A stretch of DNA of 64,000 bases from Perognathus longimembris pacificus (GCF_023159225.1 NC_063174.1:27859983-27923982), one strand, 5' to 3'. Positions 45,476 to 57,023 are shown, counted from the first letter of the stretch. The notes: a model not told the origin generated them from the letters alone. Translations and numbers: made by a program.

Positions 45476-45866
45476 CATTCTTGATTCAGAGGAAACATTC
45501 CTCCTCTGCCCCCTTTTTTTTTTTTTTCCTATATAACAGTTCAGGTTTTCAGGAGAAGCAGCTCCTGGAGCTGGCGTGGTGATGTGGTGATGGCTAGCCT
45601 GGCCAGATGTGTTTAATTCATATCTAAGAGATTGTTTGGGGCCAGGAGAAGTGGCCAGCCAAGCAAGCTCAAGGACAAAAGATGTGAATGACCTTTCTCC
45701 TAATCTGTTCCCCAAATCCTAAGAAATTCCCTGCTGTGTCCCCTTGAACATTGCCTAGATATGTATAACTGTGGTAACTGTTGGAAGTCAAATGTCTTAT
45801 ACATTGTCCCATGAATTCTATCTCTTGTCAGTTTTTATTCACTCAAAGCTCACCAGCTTATGTTTC
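45476..45866. other. Unique intergenic DNA
   Basis: Contains a T-run (about 45512-45527). Nothing else recognised. Confidence 0.4.
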
Positions 45867-45882
45867 CTGAAACACCATTTTC
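45867..45882. repeat. L1 target-site duplication, left
   Basis: CTGAAACACCATTTTC, identical to 46932-46947. Confidence 0.93.
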
Positions 45883-46931
45883 TTTTTTTCTTCAAATTTT
45901 TATTATCAAACTGATGTACAGAGAGGTTACAGTTTCATACGTTAGGCAATGGATACAGTTCTTGTACTGTTTGTTACCTTGTCCCTCATACCCCCCCCTC
46001 CTCCCCCTTTCCCTCCCCCCCCACCCAGAGGTGTTCAGTTCACTTACACCAAACAGTTTTGCAAGTATTGCTTTTGTAGTTGTTTGTCTTTTTTTATCCT
46101 GTGTCTCTCAAATTTGGTATTCCCTTTCAATTTACTACTTCCAATACCAGTATACACGGTTTCTAATATACTCACATAAGATTACAGAGATAGTGTAGGT
46201 ACAACCACAGGAAGGCGATACAAGAACATCATCAACAATAGAAGCCACACATACACATAGGACGTTGAAAGTAGTTACAACTGTGATATAACAATTGTTT
46301 CCATAACATGGAGTTCATTTCACTTAGCATCATCTTATGTGTTCATAAGGGTATAGCTATTGGGCCTTGTGATGCTCTGCTATGACTTGCCTAAACCTGT
46401 ACTAATTATTCCCAATAAGGGAGACCATAGAGTCCATGTTTCTTTGGGTCTGGCTCACTTCACTTAGTATAATTTTTTCCAAGTCCTTCCATTTACTTAC
46501 AAATGGGACAATGTCATTCTTTCTGATAGAGGCATAAAATTCCATTGTGTATATGTACCACATTTTCCTGATCCATTCGTCTACTGAGGGGCATCTGGGT
46601 TGGTTCCAGATTCTCGCTATGACAAATTGTGCTGTGATGAACATTGTTGTGCTGGTGGCATTACTGTGATTTTGTTTGTGGTCTTTTGGATAAATACCCA
46701 AAAGTGGGGTTGCTGGGTCATAGGGGAGTTCTATATTTAGCCTTCTGAGGAATCTCCATACTGCTTGCCAGAGTGGCTGAACCAGTTTACATTCCCACCA
46801 ACAATGAAGTAGGGTTCCCTTTTGGCCACATCCCCTCCAACAGCTGTTATTGTTAGTTTTCTTGATATAGGACATTCTTACTGGGGTGAGCTTGAATCTC
46901 AATGTTGTTTTGATCTGCATTTCTTTTATGG
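45883..46931 (-). mobile_element. 5'-truncated L1, antisense, young
   Basis: Starts with the T-run (poly(A) tail) and the 3' UTR, then the ORF2 C-terminus on the minus strand to 46931. Perfect 16-bp duplications and an uninterrupted frame indicate recent insertion. Confidence 0.95.
46402..46920 (-). pseudogene. L1 ORF2 C-terminal fragment, open frame
   Basis: 172 uninterrupted codons of the ORF2 C-terminal region, including the Cys motif [18 protein letters not shown] and the block [17 protein letters not shown]. It lacks the endonuclease and RT domains and any promoter, so it is not a functional gene. The frame survives because the insertion is young. Confidence 0.93.
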
Positions 46932-46947
46932 CTGAAACACCATTTTC

Positions 46948-47388
46948 ATCTGCTCACTGCTCATCCCGTGGGTCTTCATAGAAAGAAGTTCATACTGGCA
47001 ACAATCTCTTCCTCTATTCCTTTTCCTACCCCTGCACGTATTATTTGCTAAGGTGACAGTTTCCATTTTTTTAAGACGTAACTCCTGACCATTTGACTGC
47101 TCAGGGAATTGGGCTACATCATAGACTGCTGTGAGACAGGTGGTTTGGGATAAAAAAAAATGCTTAAGACATGCAAAAGAACCTGTAGGGGGGTGAGACT
47201 GGAGCTGCCAGGCCAATTAGAAGTCTATCTGAGATGCTAATTGTGTGGACACTGGCTTTGAGAACAGTGGGGAAGGGATGCAACAAGGAGATAACTGAAA
47301 TGCAAACATCTGTGGGAATTTCTTAAGTTGGTGAACTGAGAGATGACTGAGTAAAAAGTGAAATATGACTTTTAGAGTAAAGACTGGC
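46948..47388. other. Unique intergenic DNA
   Basis: Nothing recognised; short frames only. Confidence 0.4.
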
Positions 47389-47389
47389 T

Positions 47390-47615
47390 GGGTGCCTATA
47401 AATGGCTCAAACCTGTAATCCTTGCTGCTTGGCAGGCTGTTTCTGGAAGAGTGGAGTTTGAAGCTAGCCTGGGCAGAAAAGTCCAAGAAACTATCTCCAG
47501 TTAATCAGCAGAAGAGGTTGGGCTTGGAGAGGTCTCAAATGTTAGGGTAAGTAAGTTGAGCAAGTGTGAGCCTTGAGTTCAAACTCCATTACCAGCATAA
47601 TGCCCACTCCTAAAA
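47390..47615 (+). mobile_element. 7SL/B1-Geo composite SINE, diverged
   Basis: ggctcaaacctgtaatcctt, gaagctagcctgggcagaaa, tatctccagttaatcagcag. Confidence 0.78.
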
Positions 47616-48394
47616 ACAAAAACACACCAGACTACTAGACTGTGCTATTGTTGATAAAAATCTGTACTTTTGGGGGAAAAGAGTGAAGAAGAGAATGTGA
47701 AAGATATCTGATATAAAAATGGTATCCTCTGTGACACCTTAGCAGCTCATATAGAACAAGACTTATGACATTCATGTCAATATTGAGATCAGGACTAGAG
47801 ATTTTGCTCTGATGAACGTTAACTTATTCATTCACTGAACAAATATTTATTTGAGCAAATAGAGTGTGCTAGGCATGCATGGTTCAAGACCTTAACAAAT
47901 ACTTGTGAGCAAAAACAGACATGCCTTTATGGGATTTGTATTCTAGCAAGGGAGAGAGACAATAAATGCTGAACATGATAACTGTAAATTAGGTAGTGTG
48001 ATAAAATGTGGAAAAAGACAAGGTGAGGCCCAGCAAGATAGTGGGAAGCTAGTGAAGCTGGTGGAGGCTGTAACACGGATTCTGGACAATGCCTAGTGCT
48101 TTTTTCTATGATCAATGGTTTGTTATTTATCTCCTGAACAAGGTGACAGAAGAAATTATGGGGCACTAAGAACTGTGTGACATTTTAATGATGATTCCTC
48201 TGCATGCCACATCTGGAGGCAATTTGGGAAAAAAAAAAAGGCAGGGGGCAGAACTTCTCTAAGTTTCCCATTTCTGGAATAAATTGCAACTGAGATGGCA
48301 TTCAAATGAGTTGAGGCTGATAATTTTCAGCAATTTAATATTGTTGCCTTTCCTAGAACAAAGATTGTTGTTTAATGTGTGCGGTGTATTGTAT
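47616..48394. other. Unique DNA with an L2/MIR-like ancient repeat
   Basis: 47825-48000 (cattcactgaacaaatattt, attctagcaagggagagaga) resembles an ancient mammalian repeat often classed with L2. Remainder unrecognised. Confidence 0.4.
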
Positions 48395-48395
48395 A

Positions 48396-48602
48396 CTGGG
48401 GCTTGAACTTTAAGTCTCCTTGGACTCTCTTGGCTCAAGGCTGGTGCTCTACTACTTGAGCCACACTTCCACTTCTAGCTTTTTGGTGGTTAGTTGAAGA
48501 TAAGAGTCTCTTTCTTGCCTGGGATGGCTTTGAATCACCATCATCAGAGCTCACACTCCCTGAGTAGTTAGTATTACAAAGATGACCCACTGGGACCCAG
48601 GT
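48396..48602 (-). mobile_element. 7SL/B1-Geo composite SINE
   Basis: Antisense: ggggcttgaactttaagtct, gttgaagataagagtctctt, ctgagtagttagtattac. Confidence 0.8.
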
Positions 48603-48895
48603 GTTCAGTTATTTTTAAGAGCTTTGTTTATAAACAGGTGGCTGGCTCAATAGGAAACATGACCTCATTGAATAACGAGTCTTTTGATAGGCTTTGGTCA
48701 GAACACAGGGCAAAAAGTGGTAGGAAACTGAAATACAACCAAGAAGCTCTGAATTTTTTTCTTTGAATGTGGAGGAAAGGTAAAGTGCTAATTTTATTAT
48801 TTCCTGGAAGAGAAATTAGAATGATTTTTGGTGAAGACCAAAAATTTAGCAGCTAACAAAGTCCTTGCTTGAGTCAATGTGCTAAATGGCTTTTA

Positions 48896-48995
48896 GTTTA
48901 GTTTTTAGTTTATTTATTTATTTATTTAGAGAGAGAGAGAGAGAGAGTGTGTGTGTGTATGTGTGTGTGGGTGTGTGTGCATGTGTGCGAGTGCT
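48896..48995. repeat. (TTTA)(GA)(GT) compound microsatellite
   Basis: TTTATTTA, then (GA)n, then (GT)n with TGTGCATG variants, at the tail of the next SINE. Confidence 0.92.
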
Positions 48996-49125
48996 CGCAT
49001 TTGGTTTGAGGCTTGAACTCTGAGCTTGGGTTCTGTCCCTTAGATTGTTTCTACTCAAGGCCACTCTTTGAACCACACCTCCACTCCTGACTCTTAGTTT
49101 TCTACAGTGGGGTCTCATGTGCTTA
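48996..49125 (-). mobile_element. 7SL/B1-Geo composite SINE fragment
   Basis: Antisense Geo half: gaggcttgaactctgagctt, ctactcaaggccactctttg. Confidence 0.7.
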
Positions 49126-49603
49126 TTTAGGATCCTCCAAGGAGGGGAGCCATTCAAAAAGGAAGAAGGAAAAGTCAGGCAGGATGAAATGATTTGGATA
49201 CCGTCAGAAGATATAAATGCTATAGATAGGAGAGTCCTATTTGCTATCATTTTAAATCAGGCTCAGCTGGACTGAAAAGTGGGGGAAGGGGGAGGAAACC
49301 CAAATCCTTGATGTGGGAAGGGGAAGGTGTGTATGTGAGTTCTTTTACTTTATTTTATTTTTGCCTTACATTTTCTAAGCTAATGGAATCTCCCTGGTGC
49401 CCAGGGTGCCCTGGTCCTGCAGTGGACAGCCTTCCCTTCCTTTGTGCTGATTTGAAGCAGCTGCAGCCATTGAAGCTGGCTATCCAGAAGTGAGAGTCCA
49501 GATTCCTAGAAAAACCTTGGAAAGAGCTGAGAGTCAGCCCAAGTTAGCTTGGATTGGCTGGGTACATGATCAGGAGGACAGAGGGCTTGGGTTGGAGGCC
49601 TCT

Positions 49604-49727
<124 letters not shown>

Positions 49728-49732
49728 AAAAT

Positions 49733-50370
49733 CAGTCCTGGGACTTGAACTCTGGGCATGGGCATTGTCCCTGAGCCTCCTTGTGCTCAAGGCAAGCCCT
49801 CTACCACTTGAGCCACAGCACTACTTCTGGCTTTTTCTGAGTAGTTTATTGGAGATAAAGAGTCTCACAGATTTTTCTGCCCAGGCTAGCTTCTGTTAGG
49901 TCTGCCCAGGAGAACAGCCCCTCCTAATTCATGTGCCTCAAATCAATAATCACCTCTCAATCACCTAACTATGAGTCAGCAAAGGACCCCAGACTGAGGT
50001 CACTTCCTCATCCACTGAGGTCACATCCTGGACTGCCCTGCTCACATCTTCCTCAGAGAGTGAGAGGTTCCTCAGGCTCTGAGACCACTTCGGCACCCCT
50101 GTGGTCCAGCCTCCAGCTTTTCCTTATTATAATCTGGCTCAGCACAAGTCCCCTCCTCTCTTTCTCTCTTCTTCCTTTCCCTCTGTCTCCACACCTCTCC
50201 ATCTTGTGTGAACTGGCAGTTAGTTTCTCTCCCCCCAATAAACTTTTCTGCCTGGACCATGTTGCAGGTTTCCTTTTTGGCAAACCTTAGATCTTCAAAT
50301 CTCAGTCCTCAGATCTCAGCCTCCTGAGTAGCTAGGATTATAGGCTTGTGCTATGGATATCTGGCTATTG
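49733..50370 (-). mobile_element. 7SL/B1-Geo SINE split by an LTR
   Basis: 49733-49893 holds the Geo half and the spacer up to cccaggctagcttc. The B1-like half resumes at about 50290-50370 (cagatctcagcctcctgagt). Confidence 0.85.
49894..50289 (+). mobile_element. LTR (family A), nested in a SINE
   Basis: Starts TGTTAGGTCTGCCC. Contains two TGAGGTCAC repeats (about 50006 and 50029), a TATA-like TTATTATAATC (about 50133), a CT-rich segment, AATAAA (50237-50242) and cttttctgcctggaccatgt. Its 3' half closely matches the unit at 4108-4631. Lies within an older SINE; solo, with no internal genes. Confidence 0.65.
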
Positions 50371-51375
50371 AAGCATTTTTAATGCCAATATTTCTGTGCT
50401 CAGAGAGGAGTGCCCACTTGTACCCTTTGGAAAGGGACCATTTTCAGATAGAAGAGCCCTCATCAAAGTAGTAGTTTGCTTTGTTTAACATTGTGCCAGT
50501 GAATTTTGCTCCTTACCCCTGTCCAACAAACACTAATCAAACTCCCAGGTAAGTAAGCTTGAAGAATTGACTAAAGGAAATGAAGCCATAATTCTAGAGT
50601 CTTTTTAGGAATCAATTCCATTTTGGTAAAGTAAGAGATAGTTTGAACCCTGAGTTGGTCATTTTCCTTGCTATTTCCCCATCTACCCACAGACATACAC
50701 AGACAGGACACACTAGCTGATGGGCTCAGGTAAAACAAATTCACTAGGTAAGAATAGCCAAGGCTTTTTATACAGTGCCAGTGTACTGGCTTGGTACCCC
50801 TGGGTGTCGCCCATTGATGAAATGCTGATTGAGCTGCCTTGTGCTCCTCATTAGGCCCTTGGGTCATTCTCTGCTTCTTGTCAATTTCAAACAGGCTGAG
50901 TAATGTGTTTTAATTCTACTGGCCCCAAATGCTCTTTTGTCTTTATCAGACTTTATTCTTATCTTTACAAAAATAGAACTGTGTCTCTCTTTCCTGTCAT
51001 ATTTCTTTCTAAAGGGTACAGACTCATTAAATACTTTTCTGAAAGTGTAGCAGACAGGGGAAAGCACTCAATTTTGGTTTGCTTCTAAATATCTATTTAT
51101 AAAAATCAGCCTTCTGGGGTACCACACCCACATGGGGTTCCATCTTATTCCAGCTAGAAAGAGGACTAAATTAGACAGGCACTGGTTGAGTATCTGCTTT
51201 GTACCTGTCTTTGTTCTCAGAGAGTTCAAGATGAGGTAGATTTTTCCTACCCTTGAGGAGTTTGAAATCTAATTGAGTAAGACAGACAACCTTAAACCAA
51301 AAATTCACTTCTGCTCTTTAATTTTTTAAAATTATTTTAAAAGTGATTTAAAGAGGGGTTACTGTGTTTGTTTGT
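50371..51375. other. Unique DNA with one ancient-repeat trace
   Basis: 51180-51295 (tggttgagtatctgctttgt ... cttgaggagtttgaaatcta) resembles an old L2/MIR-type fragment. No exon recognised. Confidence 0.4.
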
Positions 51376-51377
51376 TT

Positions 51378-51605
51378 TTCCTGGTCCTGTGGCTTGAACT
51401 CGTGGCCCAGTACTGTTCCTGAGCCTCTTTATACTTAAGTTTAGTGTTCTACCCCTTGAACCACAGAACCACTTGGCTTTTTCTGAGTAGTTTATTGCAG
51501 ATAGGGGTATCATGGACTTTTCTGCCCTGTTTGGCTTCAAACTGTGATCCTCAGATCTCAGCCTTCTGAGTAGCTAGGATTACAGGCATGTGCCACTGAT
51601 GCCCA
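51378..51605 (-). mobile_element. 7SL/B1-Geo composite SINE
   Basis: Antisense: gtggcttgaactcgtggccc, ttattgcagataggggtatc, ccttctgagtagctaggatt. Confidence 0.87.
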
Positions 51606-52160
51606 GTGACTTGTACTATTTTTGACATTACATTTTTGGCATCAGTTTCTCTGTATAATAGCCATTAGTTTTAAGCTATGTAACATAGTAAATTTAATTG
51701 TTAATGAAAAAGTCTGTGAACCATAAAATAACAGAAACCTAATCTATATAGTGGGTATACTTTAATTCATCTTTTCAAACAAATTTGGTTTACTTGGCTT
51801 TTGTCCTAATAGTACTTTGTTCCAAACTTTATGACTTCACGTATTAACTATTCACAGAATCTTGCCACCCCCGTTTAGAGAGGGTAAAGCTGTATCAAAG
51901 ATAGTCTAGCTTTCTGCAGAAGCACACCATCAAGCTGAACAGAAGAGACTAGACTTGCAGAAGAAAGTCACTGGCACCAAGAGCAGAGACAACCAGAGAC
52001 CAGCAGTCAATAGTGATCTTCTTTTGAGTGGTGAAAGCTCTGCTTTTACTTCGAGGTACCTTTGTCTCCCTACACAATTGTATACGATTGTAAGGATTGT
52101 GGGAAAGTACTTTGTGTTGTTTAGATGAAAGGTATATTCTCTAAGGCCTATGGAAAGATT
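51606..52160. other. Unique intergenic DNA
   Basis: Nothing recognised. Confidence 0.4.
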
Positions 52161-52164
52161 TTGT

Positions 52165-52395
52165 GCCAGATGTCAGTGGCTCATGTCAATAATCCTAGCT
52201 ACTCAGGAGGCCGAGATCTGAAGATTTCAGTTCAAAGCCAGCAAGGGTAGGAAAGTCCATGAAACTCTTATCTCTAATTAACCATCAAAAAGCTAGAAGT
52301 GGAACTGTGGCTCAAATGGTAGAGCATTAGTACAAAAGCTCTGGAACAATGCTCAGCCTCTGAGTTCAAGCCCCAAGACTGGCAAAAAAAAAAAT
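52165..52395 (+). mobile_element. 7SL/B1-Geo composite SINE
   Basis: gtggctcatgtcaataatcc, caggaggccgagatctgaag, ctctaattaaccatcaaaaa, gtggctcaaatggtagagca, A-tail. Confidence 0.9.
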
Positions 52396-52670
52396 ATTGG
52401 ATGAGTTCTAGGGGGGAAAATGAGCATGACAATGTCTCAAATTTATAAAGTGTTTATTATGTCTGGCACTAGACTAATAATGGAAATAAAAATAAGAGCT
52501 ATTGTCTGTGACTCTTTTATAGCTGTTGGCCCCCAAATAGTCAAGATCCTCTCTTCTAATGAAGATTGTTTATAACCTTGTTTACAGTTGTTAACTTAGG
52601 CTCTGCAGATACATTTGTAGCATTTATCTACTTTTGTGTTGGGGAATTTTCCATAATAAGAGGCTATGCA

Positions 52671-52838
52671 AAAAGAAGAAGAAGGAGAAGGAGAAGGAGA
52701 GAAGAAGAAGAGGAAGAAGAGGAGGAAGAAGTAGACGACGACGACGACGACGAAGAAGAAGAAGAAGAAGAAGAAGAAGAAGAAGAAGAAGAAGAAGAAG
52801 AAGAAGAAGAAGAAGAAGAAGAAGAAGAAGAATAAGAA
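52671..52838. repeat. (GAC)n(GAA)n trinucleotide repeat
   Basis: Impure GAA/GGA-rich lead (52671-52733), then ~6 GAC units, then ~26 pure GAA units to 52832. The complementary copy lies 230 bases downstream in inverted orientation. Poly-Glu/Arg frames here are artefacts. Confidence 0.95.
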
Positions 52839-52854
52839 TCAAGCTAAGCCTTTT

Positions 52855-53062
52855 ATGTGTGCCAGTGCTGGGGCTTGAATTCAGAGCCACGCAGTGTCAC
52901 TTGGCTTTTTCCCTTAATGCTGGTGTTCTACTCCTTGAGCTCTATTTCCACTCATAGCTTTTCAGTGGTTAATTGGACTTTTCTGCATAAGTTGGCTTTG
53001 AACGTAGGTCCTCAGACTTCTGTCTCTTGAATAGCTATGTGCAGGCATGAGCCTTTGCAGAA
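52855..53062 (-). mobile_element. 7SL/B1-Geo composite SINE, diverged
   Basis: Antisense: ggggcttgaattcagagcca, agcttttcagtggttaattg, gttggctttgaacgtaggtc. Forms the spacer between the two trinucleotide arms. Confidence 0.75.
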
Positions 53063-53068
53063 AAAGCT

Positions 53069-53206
53069 GCTTCTTCTTCTTCTTCTTCTTCTTCTTCTTC
53101 TTCTTCTTCTTCTTCTTCTTCTTCTTCTTCTTCTTCTTCTTTTTTTTCTTCTTCGTCGTCGTCGTCGTCGTCTTCGTCGTCGTTGTCGTCGTCGTCGTCT
53201 TCGTTT
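53069..53206. repeat. (TTC)n(GTC)n trinucleotide repeat
   Basis: About 24 TTC units, a short T-run, then ~15 GTC/TTC units. It is the reverse complement of the 52734-52832 pattern and forms the tail of the IDL-Geo SINE at 53212. Confidence 0.95.
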
Positions 53207-53208
53207 CT

Positions 53209-53397
53209 TGCCAGTCATGGGGCTTGAACTCAGGGCCTGAGCACTCTCCCTGGCTTCTTTTGGCTCAAGGCTAGCACTCTACCACTTAAACCACAGCGCT
53301 ACTTCTGGCTTTTTCTATATATGTGGTGCTGAGGAATCAAACCCAGGGCTTCATGTGTAGGAGGTGAGCACTCTACCACTAGGCCATATTCTAAGCC
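53209..53397 (-). mobile_element. IDL-Geo SINE
   Basis: Antisense dimer: gccagtcatggggcttgaac ... actaggccatattctaagcc. Confidence 0.94.
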
Positions 53398-53810
53398 GAG
53401 AAAAAGCTTCTTAACCTAAATAATACCCAGTTTAAATATGAAAAAGAAGTGGCAGGGAGTCAACATCTGTTATGTGCCCCTCCCACTGGCTGGCTGTGAA
53501 TTAAGTATAGTCCCAACTTGAAAGATCTTGTTCAAGGAGTTGAACCGAAAGCTTACATTCTTCCCAATACAATAAGTAGACCTACTTGTTCTAAGGTTTC
53601 TAAGGATTTTTGTGTTTCATCTTGAGAAGCCTGTGGTTATTGCTCAAAATCAAATAAACAGTTCTAAAAACAGAATGTAATTGATGCTTTCTGAACATTT
53701 TTGAAACAACTAGGATGACTAATGGATATTTTTATCTCATAGAAATATCCTTCATTGTACATTCTATGTTTGAATGTGTGTTTAAACATGTGTATAAGAG
53801 ATGGGATTTG
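53398..53810. other. Unique intergenic DNA
   Basis: Nothing recognised. Confidence 0.4.
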
Positions 53811-53811
53811 G

Positions 53812-54290
53812 GGCTGGGTGCCTGAAATGAGCCACTGCCATGCTTGTAATCCTAGTTACTCAGGAGACTGAGATCTGAGGATTGTGGTTCAAAGCCAGCC
53901 TGGGCAGGAAAGTCCATGAGACTCTTATCTCTAACTAAGCATCAAAAAAGCTATAAGTGGGGGACTGGGGATATGGCCTAGTGGCAAGAGAGCTTGCCTC
54001 ATATACATGAGGCCCTGGGTTCAATTCCCCAGCACCACATATACAAAAAACAGCCAGAAGTGGCGCTGTGACTCAAGTGGCAGAGTGCTAGCCTTGAGCA
54101 AAAAGAAGCCAGGGACAGTGCTCAGGCCCTGAGTCCAAGGCCCAGGACTGGCCAAAAAAAAAAAAAAAAGCTATAAGTGGAGCTGTGGCTTAAGTGGTAG
54201 AGCATTAGCCTTAAGCAAAAAAGCTCAGGGACAGCATTCAGGCGCTGAGTTCACACTCCTAGATCAACATAGGTACGCATACACATGCAC
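53812..54290 (+). mobile_element. 7SL/B1-Geo SINE split by an IDL-Geo copy
   Basis: Left part 53812-53960 (gcttgtaatcctagttactc) and right part 54164-54290 (gagctgtggcttaagtggta). AAAAAAGCTATAAGTGG is duplicated at 53944-53960 and 54164-54180. Confidence 0.9.
53961..54163 (+). mobile_element. IDL-Geo SINE, nested
   Basis: ggactggggatatggcctag, gggttcaattccccagc, gtggcgctgtgactcaagtg, A-tail; perfect 17-bp duplication. Confidence 0.96.
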
Positions 54291-55562
54291 ACACACATTG
54301 TGAATTTGGGGTTACAAACTTTGGTTCACAACCTCCCTACAAGGTTAAGTATAAATAGTGTCTAACAGATGAGAAAACCCAGGCCAAGAAAGGCCAGAGC
54401 TGGCAAACCAGTACATGGTGAGCATTTTGGAGTGGTAGAGTGAATGTTAGCTGGATTTCTAATTCACATCAGTTTAATTGGAAAACTTATATCCTTCTAC
54501 CACACCAGTAACTGCTGGATTTGAATCTGATTCTTTCTCTTATGAAAACAGCAACAACAATATCAACAACAACAGCTTCTGTTAAAGTCAAGACTGGGTC
54601 AACTAAATTCCTCCACAGGGTCTGCAAAGGGATGAGTTGGGTGTAACAAAATGGAAGTGTTTTCTTTATCATTAGGCAAAAACTCCTGGCACTGTTTGAA
54701 TCTTGTCTGCCTGGACCAAACTGAACAGAAGCAGATTGTCCCATCTGTTGTCAAAACCATCCTCACAGACTTCAAAGAATCTCCTGCTCAGGAAGGAGAG
54801 CTCCCTGGAGTGGGCAGAGAGAGATGGAGGTGGAGCTCCCAGGCTTCCTATCTGTCCCTGCAGGTCCTCCCCGGCTGGAGCCCAACTCAGTGACTGTCAT
54901 CCCAGTTGACTTTTCTTTGAATCTGAGGCTCTTCACCACCCCCAGTCTTCCCCAGAGCCCAAACATGCCCAAGGCCCAACTTCTGTTTGAAGTAGATGTG
55001 TGACTGTTCACACTGGGGCTGAGAGGTGCCACGGATTAGAGGAAGTGGCACCCCCTGGGGCAAGGCCACCTAAGCCTCAGCCAGCAGTATATGCGTTCAG
55101 CCTCCCAGGGGGCGATAATGGCATTCTGGGCTTTTCTACAGGGATGCTAAGGGCCCCCTGGGGGATCTTAATTAAAGTGGATGTGTGAGTCTTGGTGGCA
55201 AACATAGGCTGACAACTTGGATGTGGGATGTGGAAGCTTGTTTGGACTGCTTGTTGGGTTTCTGCCTGGCTTACCAGGGCTGCATTCACACACGCAAAAG
55301 AAAGGGAAGATCAAATCAATTATATCCCAAAGCCACAGGGAAGGCTTCTGCTTACATGCTTATTCTTCACTGGGGCTCAAAACATCACCTCATTGGTCAT
55401 TTTTCTACGCCAGTATAGAAATAATCAAGAAACAATATTAGGCATTGCCAAACTGCCATGGGTTTAAAGGTTTTCTTTTCTTTTTCTGTTTCTAGGATTA
55501 TTCCAATGAAAGGGAAATGCACAGACCAATAAAATAATTGTTTTAAACAGTTATTTACAAGG
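54291..55562. other. Mostly unique DNA
   Basis: 54310-54440 is MIR-like (aacagatgagaaaacccagg). The remainder to 55560 is unique and moderately GC-rich. Overlapping 60-85 codon frames on both strands have no recognised domain. Confidence 0.4.
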
Positions 55563-55565
55563 GGG

Positions 55566-55788
55566 ACACTGGTGGCTCACACCTGTAATCCCAGCTACTT
55601 AGGAGGCTGATAGCTGAGGATCCCTGTTTGAAGCCAGCCTGAGTAGGAAAGTTTGTGAGGCTCTGATCTCTGATTAACTACCAAGAAGCCAGAAGTGGAA
55701 CTGTGGCTTACGTGGTAGAGCAATAGCCTTGAGTATAAAAGCTCAAGGACAGTGCCCAGGTTTTTAATCAAGTCCTAGAACAAGCAGG
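55566..55788 (+). mobile_element. 7SL/B1-Geo composite SINE
   Basis: ggtggctcacacctgtaatc, gaagccagcctgagtaggaa, ggaactgtggcttacgtggt. Confidence 0.9.
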
Positions 55789-56003
55789 GCACTGGTGGCT
55801 CGCACCTGTAATCCTAGCTACTTGGAGGCTGAGAGTGGGAGGATTATGGTCTAAGGTTAGCCTTGGCAGAAAAGGTTTTCAGACCCTATCTCAAAAACAA
55901 CCAGGAAAAAGTAGGGTTAGGGATATGGCTCAAGTGGTAGATTGCCAGACTATCAAACATCAAGTGTGAGGCCCTACATTCAAACCCCTGTACTGAAAAA
56001 GTG
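55789..56003 (+). mobile_element. 7SL/B1-Geo composite SINE
   Basis: Second tandem sense copy: ggtggctcgcacctgtaatc, gatatggctcaagtggtaga. Its right half is diverged. Confidence 0.83.
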
Positions 56004-56579
56004 ATGATACTTGTACATAGTGGGGGACATAGAGTGATATTTAATTATGTGTATACACTGTGTAACTATCAGATCAGTAGAAGCGGTGTATTCAGCACCT
56101 CAAACATTTGTTATTTGTTTGTGTTGAAAACATGACAACATCCTTTGTACTACTATTTTGAAGTATGCAGCTAAGTGCTACCCACATGGGTATCCTACTG
56201 TTTTATAAAACAGAAGGTATTTCTCCTATGTATTCTCCTATACTTGATTTCACACTCTCTATTTCCTTCTTTCCTTTCTAGTCTCTATTATCCATTCTAC
56301 TTCCATGTGATCAACTTATTCTTTTTAACTCCCACACATGAATGAGAGCATGCGCTTGACTTATTTCAACAGTTTTCTCCCTTTTCATCTATGCTACCAC
56401 AAATGATAGTATGTCATAATTTTTAAAGTTAACACTATTCCATTGTGTTTATATACCACATTTCCTTACTTTAAATCTATTAAAGACACCTGTTCTAACC
56501 CCATATTTTGGCAGTTGTAAGTAGTGCTACAGTGAATGTGGCAATGTGACAGTGCTGTTTCTTTCTTTCTCTCTCTCTC

Positions 56580-56815
56580 TCTCTCTCCCTGTGGCAATAC
56601 TAGTGTTTGAACTTAGGGGTGTAAGCATTACTTGGTTGTTTGGCTGGCATTCTACCACTTGATTCACAGCTCCAGTCCTGTTTCTTTGCTGCTTAACTTG
56701 GAGGTGGGATCTAATGGACTTTTCTGCATGAGTTGGACTTGAACCATGATCCTTTGGATCTCTTTCTACTGAGTAACTAGGATTATCGACATGAACCACT
56801 TACACCTGGCTGAAA
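56580..56815 (-). mobile_element. 7SL/B1-Geo composite SINE
   Basis: Antisense: tagtgtttgaacttaggggt, tggacttgaaccatgatcct, ctgagtaactaggattatcg; a CT-repeat (56560-56588) marks its tail. Confidence 0.82.
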
Positions 56816-56825
56816 ATACCTTTTT

Positions 56826-57023
56826 TTTTTTTTGCTAGTCCTGGAGTTTGGACTCAGGGCCTGAGCACTGTCCCCGGCTTCTTTTTGCCCAAGGCTAGCA
56901 CTCTGCCACTTAAGCCACAGCCCCACTTCTGGCCATTTTCTATATATGTGGTGCTGAGGAATTGAACCCAGGGCTTCATGTATATGAGGCAAGCACTCTT
57001 GCCACTAGACCATATTCCCAGCC
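56826..57023 (-). mobile_element. IDL-Geo SINE
   Basis: Antisense dimer; CTGAAAATACCTTTTT at 56810-56825 and 57024-57039 (exact). Confidence 0.96.

Noticed and set aside
52566..53274. Poly-Glu, poly-Arg, poly-Leu and poly-Phe open frames
   Set aside because: Direct translations of the GAA/TTC and GAC/GTC repeats.
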